DNA of 34,963 bases from an uncultured Clostridia bacterium (GCA_945915235.1 CAMEEX010000014.1:1-34963); one strand, 5' to 3'; shown: positions 1 through 8,660, numbered from the stretch's first letter. The notes: a model not told the origin generated them from the sequence alone. Program-made: numbers and translations.

Positions 1-2687
1 ATCTCTCTTCCGTACTGTGTCTGCACGTCCGCGCTGGTGCACCACTTTAAGAACTTCCAGGAGGCATGCGGGTACTCCGTGTCTGCCATTATGATGCTCG
101 CAAGTCCTGTACAGCCCGTGCTTCTGTCTATGCTGCCGTCGTCCTTCTTTGTTCCCGGAACCGGAACGAAGTCCCACAGTCCCGCGATATCAGGTGCAGA
201 TACGACGAGGTTGTTGTACGTTGTGTAGTCCGCTATTATAATCGGACACTCACCTGTACGGAAACGCTCCTCAACGCTCGTCTCCTTGTCTATCTTGAAA
301 TCCGTGTAGTACTCACAGTATTCCTTGAAAGTGTTTACCGCTATATCCGAGTCGAGAAGCGACCTGCTTCCGTCCTGCGTATAGTATTCTCCGCCGTTCT
401 GGTAAAGAAGCATCGCGAATATCTGCTCGCTCGGCAGCATTCCGAACTCCATCTGGTTCTTTGCAAGCACCGTCATCGCAACCTTCACATCGTCCCACGT
501 CTCAGGGATATCAAGCCCAAGCTCTGCGAGAATATCCTTTCTGTAGAACATTACCGGGAAGGTAATCGTCTCAGGAAGTGCGTAGGTCGCACCGTCAAAG
601 GAGAATGCCGTGAGCGCCGCATCAGGGAAGCGCTCGAGCACCTCATCAAGGTCTGAAAACTGACTTAAATCGAGAACCGCATTTCTTATACCGTAGTTGA
701 CAGGTGTGTCATTTCCGGTGTTTAACACCGCCCCGGCAATTCCCGAGGTGTTCGCAACCTGTATAGCCACGTCAGGGCCTTCGCCCGCGAGCTCTGCCCT
801 TAGGAGTGTCGACATATCAACGAGCTGGACATTTACATTCACGCCGTACTCGTTTGTGAAGCTCTCATCTATCATTGACTTGATTACGTTCGCCTGATCA
901 CGTCCCGAACCAATCCAGAGTGTGATCGTCGGGCTGTCGCCGCCGTCCTCCGCCACATTACCAATCTGGTTGTAATCTATCACGAAGGAATAGAATAGTC
1001 TGCTGCACTCATAACCTGCCTTGCTGAAAAATGAGGTATTTTCATATGCAGGCTTAACATCAGTTGAGTAGATGTTAATTCTGTCGATTGCGAGCGGCTG
1101 GTCGATAACCTGTGTAACCCAGTTACCGCAGGCCCTCACGTTTATCTTGAAGGTTCCAATAACTCTCACGAAATAGTCTCCGTCCTTTATAAGGTCATCG
1201 AGCTGGTCCCTCATAGTGAGAAGCACCGTCTCCTTATCCGACTTCTTACCGGTAAGTGCGCGAAGCTGAGTTATCGCATTGTCAAGCTGTGCTCTCACTG
1301 CCACCAGCTCATCGTGAAGTCCCGGAAGCGTTCTTTCAATCTGGTAATCTCTGTAGGTATCAGGGGAAACTCCCGTCACCCTTATGACCTCACGGTATAT
1401 GGAGTTTAACTGCTTAACACAGTCCTCAACTTCACTTATAATCTGTGAGAAGTCTCCGAGCACAACCTCCATCCTTATGGTGTGGTGCCCTGCCTCGAGG
1501 TAAAACGAATATGGTGTTCCGCCCTCGTCCTCTAAGATATCCTCCCTCCAGCTCTGGTCATACTTAAATCCATATGCCTCGAGTTCCTTAAAAGGAACCT
1601 CGCCGTCTATTGTTATCTTTCTTGAAACATATATACCTCTGACAAAATTCTGGCTGTCATACAGCGATATGTTGTAGTATCCTGTCTCATCAACATCGAA
1701 ATCCCATTCAATCCACTGTCCGACAAGTCTCCATGAATTTCCTCCTATTGTATTGTTTAACAGCATCTTAGGGCTTGACGGTGACACCGAAGGTGACGAC
1801 TGATCCTGTATCGGGTAGAGCATCTGTGAAGATGTTCTCGTCGGGTTCTCACCTTCTATGGTGATGAGCTTTCCGCTCGTGTTCTTCGCTCCCGCCGCAT
1901 CGTTTTCACTCTTTACCTGCGCGTATGTCGGCTTGTCAGCCGCATTGCTGAGTGTCAGCGAATGAATTACCATCGGCTCTCTCATGGAGAGAAGTGTTAC
2001 CGTATGCTTTCCCTTTGTGAGATATACGGACAACGGAGATGTCACATATCCGTCGCTGTCATACATGTACTCGCTCACCCACTCAGGCTTCTCCTTCATG
2101 CTCGGCTTACAGTCATTTCCCTGATTGTCCTTCTCCCAAGTATATGCCCTCGAGCCGTTAGCCGCCGTGTAGCTGTCCGCGTCATACTCCCATATTCTGT
2201 AAAATGTAACCATTGCAAGCTCCGAATACGGAAGCTCTCCGTCGATGAACACGCTTCTCTCTATCGCTGAGTTCTTTCCTTTCACCGGGTAATACTCGAG
2301 CGACATATTGTAAAAGCCCTCCTCCTTCACATCAACCTCGAACTCTATAAGTGAATTCTCACTGGTATAAAGGCTGTCACCGCTCATTCCCTCGTAGTCC
2401 TTGTAGATGACCGGGTCGGTCTCCTTATCGTCCTCATCGTACCTCACACAGCTCTCAGCTGTGACCGTTATTGTTGTATCCGGATAAATCGCGCTGAAAT
2501 TGCCAACATAATCTTTGTAATCGAGCACGGAGTCATCAACCGAGTATGTGCTCACGATGTCATCATAGTCATCCATCTCAAGCTCCGTCCTCGCCTCAAC
2601 GTGCGCCGAGCCGAGCGGGAATGTAAGGAGCAGTGTCATCGCGATGGCAAGCACTGATGTAACCCTTTTTTTGGTAGTCTGCTTCAT
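1..2687 (-). CDS. Multidomain extracellular solute-binding protein of a sugar ABC transporter (3' end outside window)
   Basis: The frame is open from an ATG at 2687 (preceded by GGAAAGGAAAAGGG) to the left edge, giving at least 895 residues. Residues 1-32 form a signal peptide (MKQTTKKRVTSVLAIAMTLL followed by TFPLGSAHVEA). Unlike most Gram-positive binding proteins it has no lipobox cysteine, so anchoring is unclear. Next come two beta-rich modules, each with a line of the type 'GFYNMSLEYYP' / 'GYYNISLYDS' and 'KGKHTV' / 'AGHHTIRMEV', like jelly-roll carbohydrate-binding modules, then a helical linker. The C-terminal part is a family 1 solute-binding domain (TITLWIGSGRDQANVIKSMI, then ALPETITFPVMFYRKDILAE, ETWDDV, SWKFLKWCTSADVQTQYG). 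It follows the YesL-like gene by 38 bp, suggesting co-transcription. Substrate is inferred as mannan-type oligosaccharide only from the GH26 neighbour. The domain call is firm; the ligand is not. Confidence 0.85.
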   Translation of the reverse strand, partial: MKQTTKKRVTSVLAIAMTLLLTFPLGSAHVEARTELEMDDYDDIVSTYSVDDSVLDYKDYVGNFSAIYPDTTITVTAESCVRYDEDDKETDPVIYKDYEGMSGDSLYTSENSLIEFEVDVKEEGFYNMSLEYYPVKGKNSAIERSVFIDGELPYSELAMVTFYRIWEYDADSYTAANGSRAYTWEKDNQGNDCKPSMKEKPEWVSEYMYDSDGYVTSPLSVYLTKGKHTVTLLSMREPMVIHSLTLSNAADKPTYAQVKSENDAAGAKNTSGKLITIEGENPTRTSSQMLYPIQDQSSPSVSPSSPKMLLNNTIGGNSWRLVGQWIEWDFDVDETGYYNISLYDSQNFVRGIYVSRKITIDGEVPFKELEAYGFKYDQSWREDILEDEGGTPYSFYLEAGHHTIRMEVVLGDFSQIISEVEDCVKQLNSIYREVIRVTGVSPDTYRDYQIERTLPGLHDELVAVRAQLDNAITQLRALTGKKSDKETVLLTMRDQLDDLIKDGDYFVRVIGTFKINVRACGNWVTQVIDQPLAIDRINIYSTDVKPAYENTSFFSKAGYECSRLFYSFVIDYNQIGNVAEDGGDSPTITLWIGSGRDQANVIKSMIDESFTNEYGVNVNVQLVDMSTLLRAELAGEGPDVAIQVANTSGIAGAVLNTGNDTPVNYGIRNAVLDLSQFSDLDEVLERFPDAALTAFSFDGATYALPETITFPVMFYRKDILAELGLDIPETWDDVKVAMTVLAKNQMEFGMLPSEQIFAMLLYQNGGEYYTQDGSRSLLDSDIAVNTFKEYCEYYTDFKIDKETSVEERFRTGECPIIIADYTTYNNLVVSAPDIAGLWDFVPVPGTKKDDGSIDRSTGCTGLASIIMADTEYPHASWKFLKWCTSADVQTQYGRE

Positions 2688-2725
2688 CCCTTTTCCTTTC
2701 CGTAAAGCCTGCGTCCTGCTTTACC

Positions 2726-3445
2726 TTAATTACTGTTATAGTACCATGCGTCATTGCCCCCCGAGGGCTTTGGCATATAGTGCAACAATACCTTCTCCAT
2801 CATAAATGTTACAATAAAACACCAGCAGCCCGGCACAAATGCTATGCACGGTATCGGAAAAACATATATCTGTAACCATATAAGAAGTGCCGTCCCCACA
2901 ATCACCGCCGCCGTGACGGGCAGATATCTTATTCCCATTACAAATGCCAGTTTCCACATGCTCACCGTCCTCATCGTGAACCTTGACAATATCGGAAAAA
3001 TATATACGCTGACAGCCATAAGCAACACCCCCAGTATCACATACACCGTCGCAAAAACTTTTCCGTCATGTGCGGCTATTCCCGCCGCTGCCGCCTCGTT
3101 CATCGCGACAGCCTGCCTGTATCCCATGTATAAAGCAGCCCCCACTGCCATAATCTCTAATGTAATTACTATCCCCTTGCCGAGTGTCCTCTTCATCGAT
3201 GCGAAGAACTCCGAGAGCGGCGTTCCTCTCCCTCTCCTCACGCTCTTAATCACCGCGTAATAAAGAGAAGTCACTGCCGGTCCAATCGTTACAACCGGCA
3301 CACAGCATATCAGAAACACCACGCTCAACATCACCAGCTCCCCGAACCCATTCAGAACCTCCATGAACCGCCCGTCCCACGAAAACAACTTACCGCTGAA
3401 TATATCCTTAATGGTGATACCCTTCTTATTTTCACTGTCTCTCAA
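2726..3445 (-). CDS. YesL/DUF624 family membrane protein
   Basis: This is a polytopic membrane protein of about 239 residues with five to six hydrophobic segments. The N-terminal block (GKLFSWDGRFMEVLNGFGEL, then hydrophobic CCVPVVTIGPAVTSLYY) is the hallmark of DUF624, the YesL family found beside carbohydrate ABC transporters in Firmicutes; its biochemical role is not established. The frame extends upstream to a TTG at 3514, but that codon has no ribosome binding site and its first codons lie inside a hairpin element. The TTG at 3445 is preceded by AAGGGGG at proper spacing and gives the usual family N-terminus, so it was chosen. It sits 38 bp before the solute-binding protein gene and 208 bp after the GH26 gene. 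Confidence 0.8.
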   Translation of the reverse strand: MRDSENKKGITIKDIFSGKLFSWDGRFMEVLNGFGELVMLSVVFLICCVPVVTIGPAVTSLYYAVIKSVRRGRGTPLSEFFASMKRTLGKGIVITLEIMAVGAALYMGYRQAVAMNEAAAAGIAAHDGKVFATVYVILGVLLMAVSVYIFPILSRFTMRTVSMWKLAFVMGIRYLPVTAAVIVGTALLIWLQIYVFPIPCIAFVPGCWCFIVTFMMEKVLLHYMPKPSGGNDAWYYNSN

Positions 3446-3496
3446 CTCACAGCCCCCTTTTTCAAGTAAATAATCTATGTATTTTTTCAATGAACA

Positions 3497-3635
3497 GTTG
3501 TGAAAATTTAACAAATTCGTAAGCAGGTGCTTCAGAGCGGTCGGTACTTAGGCGGTGTATTTTGCCGCCTTATGTACCGTTACCAGCGATGAGCAGCGAA
3601 AGCGTGCCTGCGGCGAATTGTTAAATCTTCACAAC
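3497..3635. repeat. ~139-bp imperfect inverted-repeat hairpin element (MITE-like or intercistronic RNA structure)
   Basis: The outer arms (3497-3519 and 3614-3635) are near-perfect inverted copies beginning GTTGTGAA and ending AATTCG. The interior continues pairing with bulges (GCAGGTGCTT near 3522 against AAGCGTGCCTGC near 3600) up to an apical stem CGGTAC..GGCGG / CCGCC..GTACCG around 3541-3579. No T-tract follows either side, so it is not a simple terminator. It lies between the GH26 and YesL-like genes and covers the first codons of the spurious upstream extension of the latter. No target-site duplication was seen. Confidence 0.75.
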
Positions 3636-3653
3636 GTCCGTCTTGCATTATAT

Positions 3654-5198
3654 CTACTTAACAGGGTACTCTTTGAGGTCCGGCACCTCATCAAGCGTAA
3701 TAACCAGCTCGCTGTCATACGCCTTCTTTAACATATCCTTCTCCGTATACTGCTCGCTGTATGAATATATCGAAGTGCTCTTCGCCACGAACTCCGTTCC
3801 CCATGTACAGAACAACCCCCACATGGCTCCGTCCCTCTTGGCAAGCTCAGGGTCAAACACGCATCCGTTCTCCGACATCACTACCATCTTGCCCTGTGTG
3901 TAGTCCACAGCCTCAAGGAACTTGTTGACCTGCGATGTGTAAACATGCTCTCCCGGATATATGTCCTCACCGATTATGTCAACATACTCATCACCCGGAT
4001 ACCACTCCGCGTCCTGTCCGTTCCACAGCCAGATAAGATTGTTAATGCCGTACTCGTTGGTGAGCTTGTCGTACAACAATATGTAGAGCTTCTTGTATGC
4101 CTCCGGTCCCGATGCGCCCCACCAGAACCAACCGCCCGATGCCTCATGAAGCGGTCTCCACAGTATCGGTACATCCGCCTCCTGTAAAATAAGAAGCTGC
4201 TGTGCAATGGCATCTATATCCTTCATCAACAGCTCGTAGCCTTCTTCGTCCTCGCCGTTCATAATCTTCGCGAGGTCGATGTTCGTAGACTCCGTTCTAA
4301 ATCCCGACCACCACTCGCCCGTCAGATATTTGCTCGGTGCATTCCAATGCCAGCAGAAGGTAACTATTCCTCCGTTCTCCCAGAAGCTCTTGGCGTAGTC
4401 CGTGGCCTTCGAGGTACTTCCGTTCTCAACTCTTGACGGCGAATACTCGATAAAATCAAGTCCCAGCACCGCCGGATACTTTCCCGTAACCTTATTTATA
4501 ACCGCAAATTCTTTTCCGAACTGACCTGTGTCACAGTACTGACCGGAAAGAATTTTCTCCCCGTATATGTCTGTCAGGTAGCTCATAAGTCTCTTAGCGC
4601 TCTCAGTCGCATTTTTGTTCACAAGCTCTGCCGAGACCTTATAAATATTCTCATCAATCGGCTGCGAGGTCTGAACCGTCAGCTTATCCAAGAAAATCCA
4701 CCCCCAATATTTCTGTACAAGAACCTCATGCTTTCCCGTCTCGAGGTACACACGATTGATTGCCGTATCCGAAAATGTGCTCTCCTCCGATACGAGGTTT
4801 CCGACGCTCTCACCGTCGACGTACACATAATTTTCCTTGTAGCCTCCGTTGCTCGCCGTGGTGAACACCAAATCGTAAAAGCCCGCTTCCTGTATATCGA
4901 TACTGAATTCACACGCATCGTCGTTCGCTGAGAAGCCTGCCGCATATCCCGTTCCGCTGTATCCCGGCTTCTCCTTATCAGTCTTTACATTTCCCTTAAA
5001 CTCCGCATCCTCGGCCTCATATATTCCGGCAACCTCGGGGACAAATTCCTGAGTCTGCGCCAGCGTGCTCTCTGTCTCCTGCTGCCCGGTCGCCGCGCCG
5101 CCATCTGCGGTTCCATTACAGCCTGTCATAACACCCGCCATTGCAACCGCCGCGATTGCCGCCGTGAAGCACCGCGCTTTTATATTCTTTCCTGCCAT
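3654..5198 (-). CDS. GH26 endo-beta-mannanase-like lipoprotein with CBM35-like module
   Basis: This 514-residue protein starts at the ATG at 5198, preceded by AAGGA 8 nt upstream; the longer TTG-initiated frame to 5222 lacks such a site. The signal peptide ends in a lipobox (VMTGC, Cys27), so it is predicted to be anchored on the outer face of the membrane. Residues ~60-176 form a CBM35-like beta-sandwich (YEAEDAEF...GFYDLVF...GKHEVLV). Residues ~195-505 are a GH26 domain: WRPLHEASGGWFWWG carries the predicted acid/base Glu352, and VVMSENG the nucleophile Glu443. GH26 enzymes mainly hydrolyse beta-1,4-mannans by retention. It is probably the first gene of an operon with the YesL-like and solute-binding genes, so released oligosaccharides could be imported. 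Exact substrate (mannan, galactomannan, glucomannan) is inferred. Confidence 0.9.
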   Translation of the reverse strand: MAGKNIKARCFTAAIAAVAMAGVMTGCNGTADGGAATGQQETESTLAQTQEFVPEVAGIYEAEDAEFKGNVKTDKEKPGYSGTGYAAGFSANDDACEFSIDIQEAGFYDLVFTTASNGGYKENYVYVDGESVGNLVSEESTFSDTAINRVYLETGKHEVLVQKYWGWIFLDKLTVQTSQPIDENIYKVSAELVNKNATESAKRLMSYLTDIYGEKILSGQYCDTGQFGKEFAVINKVTGKYPAVLGLDFIEYSPSRVENGSTSKATDYAKSFWENGGIVTFCWHWNAPSKYLTGEWWSGFRTESTNIDLAKIMNGEDEEGYELLMKDIDAIAQQLLILQEADVPILWRPLHEASGGWFWWGASGPEAYKKLYILLYDKLTNEYGINNLIWLWNGQDAEWYPGDEYVDIIGEDIYPGEHVYTSQVNKFLEAVDYTQGKMVVMSENGCVFDPELAKRDGAMWGLFCTWGTEFVAKSTSIYSYSEQYTEKDMLKKAYDSELVITLDEVPDLKEYPVK

Positions 5199-5265
5199 AA
5201 GGTCGTCCTTCCATTTTTGCAAAACAACACGTTATTTATATTTGTTTTTCACATAATTTTATTTT

Positions 5266-5297
5266 AGTTACTTAACAAAAATATTTTTTAAGTAACT
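5266..5297. promoter_or_regulatory. Gapped palindrome upstream of GH26 gene, candidate operator
   Basis: AGTTACTTAA at 5266-5275 and its exact inverted copy TTAAGTAACT at 5288-5297 are separated by 12 AT-rich bases. Each arm reads GTTACTTAA(C/A)AAA away from its outer edge, resembling the half pattern of the palindrome at 5460-5477. The site is about 70-100 bp upstream of the GH26 start in an AT-rich gap. It is a plausible regulator binding site; the regulator is unknown. A convincing GH26 promoter could not be fixed. Confidence 0.5.
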
Positions 5298-5459
5298 TTA
5301 GTATAGCCCATAGGTTTGACAAAGTCATCATTATTTTTTGATTTTTATAATATATTTTTGATTTATTTGTGCATTTTTTCTAAGTTAAATTGAGTTTTAA
5401 TTAATATTTATGTAATTATACCAATATATATGTCCACCTCAGCCTAAATTTGTTGTGTT

Positions 5460-5477
5460 TTTTGTTAGCTAACAAAA
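5460..5477. promoter_or_regulatory. 18-bp perfect palindrome, candidate operator in the divergent GH26/GDE gap
   Basis: TTTTGTTAGCTAACAAAA is a perfect palindrome about 40 bp upstream of the -35 box at 5515. The core GTTA-N2-TAACAAAA recurs as GTTACTTAACAAAA at 5267-5280. Such symmetric sites are typical of LacI- or similar-type dimeric repressors; the adjacent AraC-type regulator would more usually bind direct or asymmetric repeats. Its position allows control of both divergent units. Confidence 0.55.
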
Positions 5478-5514
5478 TTAACAGTTATATTTTTAACATA
5501 CTTTGCACAATGGC

Positions 5515-5543
5515 TTGAATGTGACCGTGTTTTCAAATATAAT
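5515..5543 (+). promoter_or_regulatory. Sigma-A-type promoter of the GDE-family gene
   Basis: TTGAAT at 5515-5520 and TATAAT at 5538-5543 are 17 bp apart. The expected transcription start near 5550 gives a leader of about 90 nt before the ATG at 5641. The open frame extending upstream to 5503 overlaps this promoter, which argues against the longer start. Confidence 0.7.
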
Positions 5544-5567
5544 ATGGACAATGACATGGAGTTTCGT

Positions 5568-5625
5568 GTGGAAAATATGCTCTATAGCATATTTTTTACC
5601 ACTATTTGTGCCGCCGCTCGGCGGC
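5568..5625 (+). promoter_or_regulatory. Structured 5' leader with two hairpins before the GDE-family gene
   Basis: Hairpin 1 pairs GTGG plus AAAATATGCT (5568-5581) with AGCATATTTT plus CCAC (5586-5602) around a CTAT loop; the right arm contains a T6 run, so it is weakly terminator-like. Hairpin 2 is GCCGCC-GCTC-GGCGGC (5610-5625), ending 5 nt before the GGAG ribosome binding site at 5631. Together they could act on elongation or ribosome access; this is inference only. Confidence 0.45.
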
Positions 5626-5640
5626 GGAATGGAGATTTGC

Positions 5641-7698
5641 ATGAAGTTTTTATTTGATGGCTCTCATTTTACCGATATTGCTGCCGCGGAGGGCGGCTGT
5701 TATCTCATCACCAACGGTCTTGGCGGCTACTCCTGCCTTGACCTCGCGGGCGGAACCTCGCGAAACGACCACTCTGTCTTTATGGCGGCGGTTAAGGCTC
5801 CGAATGTGCGCTGCAACATGATTACCAACCTTCTTATCGATATGGTCATCGACGGCGTTTCGCACCGGCTCAACACGCAGCGCCTGTCAGACGGTACCTG
5901 CGTAAATGGCTTGGAGTACATAGAAAAGGCAGAGTTTGACGGAAATATCTTTTCCATGACATTTGACATCGAGCGCGTGCGCCTCGAGCTGACCATCGTT
6001 ATGCCCCATGAGGAGAACACGGTGCTGCTTGACTACCATATATTTAATCCGCAATGCCGCGATATAGAACTTATACTTACGCCGCTGCTTCGTTTTACCC
6101 CAAAGAATACGCCATTCAGCACGGATACCATTTTTTCCATTGATAAAACCTTATCTGAAAATGCGGCTTATGACGGCGAGCTCTTTATTATAGAAGGAAA
6201 TGACCTGAAGGTGGTGTGCGCCTCCAACATGGATACCGAGCTTCTGTCCGAAAATGAAATCTATTCCATGCGTTGGACTCTCGACACACGCGATGGAAGG
6301 GACGACACGGGCTCCTGCGCCATCAACCACCGGCTGAAAAAGTACACCTCTGCGCCTGAATGTCAGAATGTTGTGCTCTACAGCCTGTGTGACCCGGCGG
6401 CTGTACATTCACGTCTGAAATACAGTATTGTAGAGGCATTTAACAATGCCGTTGTCGAAGAGAAAGCGCGAATTGCGAAGATAATTGAACTGTCCGGGCT
6501 TAAAAGTGAGCTTGGAAAGCAGCTTGCCGTGAGCGCGGACGCATATATAGTAAGGCGCGAGTCGACGAACGGAAAGACCATCATCGCCGGCTATCCTTTC
6601 TTTGAGGACTGGGGGCGCGACACCATGATAGCCCTCGGCGGAACTACACTCGCCACCGGGCGTTTTTCAGACTGCAGGAGTATACTCAGAACCTTTGCAA
6701 AATATGAGAAGAACGGGCTTCTGCCTAATCTCTTCCCGGAGGGCGGTCTTACCCCGATGTACAACTCGGCGGACGCTCCGCTTCTGTTTGTGAATGCCGT
6801 CTATGAGTACATACAGGCATCGGGGGACGATGAATTTTTGCAGGAATGTTTTGAACCGATGAAAAATATTGTTGATGCCTACGAGAACGGCACCGATTTT
6901 CATATCAAATGTGACACTGACGGGCTCATCATGGCGGGGAAAGGCTTAGAACAGCTCACCTGGATGGACGTGCGCGTGGACGATTTCCTTCCGACGCCAA
7001 GACACGGCAAGCCCGTCGAGATAAACGCCTACTGGTACAGTGCGCTGTGCGCCATGGAAATATTCGCCCGCAGGCTTGGCAAAGTTGAACTTGTGAATAA
7101 GTACGTCGCCATGTCAGAGCATACAAAAAAGTCTTTTATGGAAAAATTTTATGATAAATCCATGGGCTGTCTGAAGGACGTCCTGAACGGAACCTACGAA
7201 GAAAAGCAGATACGCTGCAATCAGGTATGGACACTCACAATGCCGTTTACGATGCCTGACGACGCCATGGCAGAACAGATTTTAGACACGATAGAGGAAA
7301 AGCTGTACACGACAATCGGGCTTAGAACCCTCGATATGGATGACCCGTCCTTTGCTCCCGTGTACATCGGAGATATGTGGCACCGCGACAGGGCATACCA
7401 TCAGGGAACCGTATGGACCTTCCCTCTTGGCGCATATCTGCGCGGCAGGATACGTCAGCTATCCTCCCCGGCATGCACCCCTGAGAAAAAGGCTGCCATA
7501 GCCCGAAATTTGAAAAACGCTTTTACTGCGCTGGAGGACTGGCTTAGCGAGGGGTGCCTCGGGCAGTTTGCCGAGATTTATGACGGGAAATGCCCTACGA
7601 TATCCCGCGGCTGTTTTGCACAGGCTTGGAGCGTGGGCGAGATACTGCGCGCCGCAGCCGAGCTGGAGCAGTGCAATAGTACAGATTTTGCTATGTAA
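5641..7698 (+). CDS. Amylo-alpha-1,6-glucosidase / glycogen debranching enzyme family (GDE) protein
   Basis: This is a 685-residue cytosolic-looking glycoside hydrolase with no signal peptide. The start is the ATG at 5641 with GGAG 6 nt upstream; the longer frame from 5503 crosses the promoter. The N-terminal domain begins with the family block YLITNGLGGYSCLDLAGG (about residues 21-38). The C-terminal (alpha/alpha)6 barrel carries EDWGRDTMIALGG (~322-334), LTWMDV (439-444), PTPRHGKPVEINAYWY (451-466) and HQGTVWTFPLGAYLRG (~590-605). Known relatives cleave alpha-1,6-glucosidic branch points of limit dextrins or hydrolyse related alpha-glucans. Why it is paired with a GH26 mannanase is unclear; it may process another imported oligosaccharide or link storage glycogen to sugar supply. 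The AraC gene follows by 32 bp, probably in the same transcript. Confidence 0.88.
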   Translation: MKFLFDGSHFTDIAAAEGGCYLITNGLGGYSCLDLAGGTSRNDHSVFMAAVKAPNVRCNMITNLLIDMVIDGVSHRLNTQRLSDGTCVNGLEYIEKAEFDGNIFSMTFDIERVRLELTIVMPHEENTVLLDYHIFNPQCRDIELILTPLLRFTPKNTPFSTDTIFSIDKTLSENAAYDGELFIIEGNDLKVVCASNMDTELLSENEIYSMRWTLDTRDGRDDTGSCAINHRLKKYTSAPECQNVVLYSLCDPAAVHSRLKYSIVEAFNNAVVEEKARIAKIIELSGLKSELGKQLAVSADAYIVRRESTNGKTIIAGYPFFEDWGRDTMIALGGTTLATGRFSDCRSILRTFAKYEKNGLLPNLFPEGGLTPMYNSADAPLLFVNAVYEYIQASGDDEFLQECFEPMKNIVDAYENGTDFHIKCDTDGLIMAGKGLEQLTWMDVRVDDFLPTPRHGKPVEINAYWYSALCAMEIFARRLGKVELVNKYVAMSEHTKKSFMEKFYDKSMGCLKDVLNGTYEEKQIRCNQVWTLTMPFTMPDDAMAEQILDTIEEKLYTTIGLRTLDMDDPSFAPVYIGDMWHRDRAYHQGTVWTFPLGAYLRGRIRQLSSPACTPEKKAAIARNLKNAFTALEDWLSEGCLGQFAEIYDGKCPTISRGCFAQAWSVGEILRAAAELEQCNSTDFAM

Positions 7699-7730
7699 TT
7701 ATATTTAAGTCTTTTATAAGAGGAGCACCC

Positions 7731-8651
7731 ATGCAGGTAACGGAACTATTCACCTCCCGGCTTGAGGAGGCAATCAGAAAAAATCCACACGGAAACATAG
7801 CCGACTTTCTCCCGGACATACACGACTCTCTTCCTGAGATACAGGAAAATCTGTTTTACATATGCGCGAGCGGCAGGCGCATACTGCACCAGATGGAGCA
7901 GTATTCCTTCAGTGACATCGAGGGATATCTCCTTTTATACACCCACTCAGGACATGGCATCATGGAGGTTGCAGGCGACAGCCGAAATTTGGAGAGCGGG
8001 GATATGCTGCTGTGGGACTGCTCCGATTTCATACAGATGCGGGCTCTGTCCGACGAATGGAATGTGGATATGCTCTTTTTTAACGGCAACGCGGTCATAA
8101 CCTACTATGAGGAAATATGTAAAATAGCGTTCCCACTGTTTAAAATACCTGCTAATTCACTGGCTGAGTGTCATTTTGAGGAGGCGATGGCTCTTGGTCC
8201 CGTCATAACCCCACACCATGCCTTTCTGACCAACAAGCTGCTCACCAACCTGCTGTCAGACCTCATATCCATGCTGCATATGTCAACCGACATTCCAAAG
8301 GCAGCCCCGGCTTATATTGAGGAGCTCCGCATGCTTTTTATAACGAACTGCGAGGCTGATTTCTCGATGGACGAGCTCGCCGTGCGCTTTAATGTGAACC
8401 GTTACCGCATGACGAGAGAGTTCTCGCAGTTTGTCGGCATGACACCGATTAAGTTTCTTAACAACACCAGAATAGAAAAAGCCCGTGCCCTCATCGAGAG
8501 CACGGACCTCTCAATCGGTGCGGTAGGCGCTGCTGTCGGTATCCCCAACACAACGCACTTCATAAACCAGTTCAAGGATAAGCTCGGAGTCACCCCTCAG
8601 GTCTACCGCGAGGGGTATCGCTCGTTCAGGCAGATAAGCAAGAGCTATTGA
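7731..8651 (+). CDS. AraC-family transcriptional regulator with cupin-like sensor domain
   Basis: This 306-residue protein has an excellent ribosome binding site (GAGGAG, 5 nt before the ATG). The N-terminal ~150 residues look like an AraC-type cupin ligand-binding domain (IEGYLLLYTHSGHGIMEVAG and GDMLLWDCSDF). The C-terminal ~100 residues contain the two helix-turn-helix motifs of the AraC family (FSMDELAVRFNVNRYRMTRE; LSIGAVGAAVGIPNTTHFIN) and the typical LGVTPQVYREG ending. It lies just downstream of the GDE-family gene and is the likely local sugar-responsive activator of the cluster. It ends 9 bp before the convergent SGNH gene with no clear terminator between them. Confidence 0.9.
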   Translation: MQVTELFTSRLEEAIRKNPHGNIADFLPDIHDSLPEIQENLFYICASGRRILHQMEQYSFSDIEGYLLLYTHSGHGIMEVAGDSRNLESGDMLLWDCSDFIQMRALSDEWNVDMLFFNGNAVITYYEEICKIAFPLFKIPANSLAECHFEEAMALGPVITPHHAFLTNKLLTNLLSDLISMLHMSTDIPKAAPAYIEELRMLFITNCEADFSMDELAVRFNVNRYRMTREFSQFVGMTPIKFLNNTRIEKARALIESTDLSIGAVGAAVGIPNTTHFINQFKDKLGVTPQVYREGYRSFRQISKSY

Positions 8652-8660
8652 GGATAGTTT

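Noticed and set aside
66-656. 196-codon plus-strand open frame at the left end
   Set aside because: It is antisense to the solute-binding protein frame, has no ribosome binding site, and its translation lacks any domain pattern.
3446-3514. 23-residue N-terminal extension of the YesL-like protein from TTG 3514
   Set aside because: No ribosome binding site and the first codons lie in the hairpin element; TTG 3445 has AAGGGGG.
5316-5351. TTGACA (5316) with TATAAT (5346) as a plus-strand promoter
   Set aside because: The spacer is 24 bp, too long for a normal sigma-A promoter.
5503-5640. 46-residue N-terminal extension of the GDE-family protein
   Set aside because: It overlaps the TTGAAT-N17-TATAAT promoter and two leader hairpins; the ATG at 5641 has GGAG and matches the family N-terminus.
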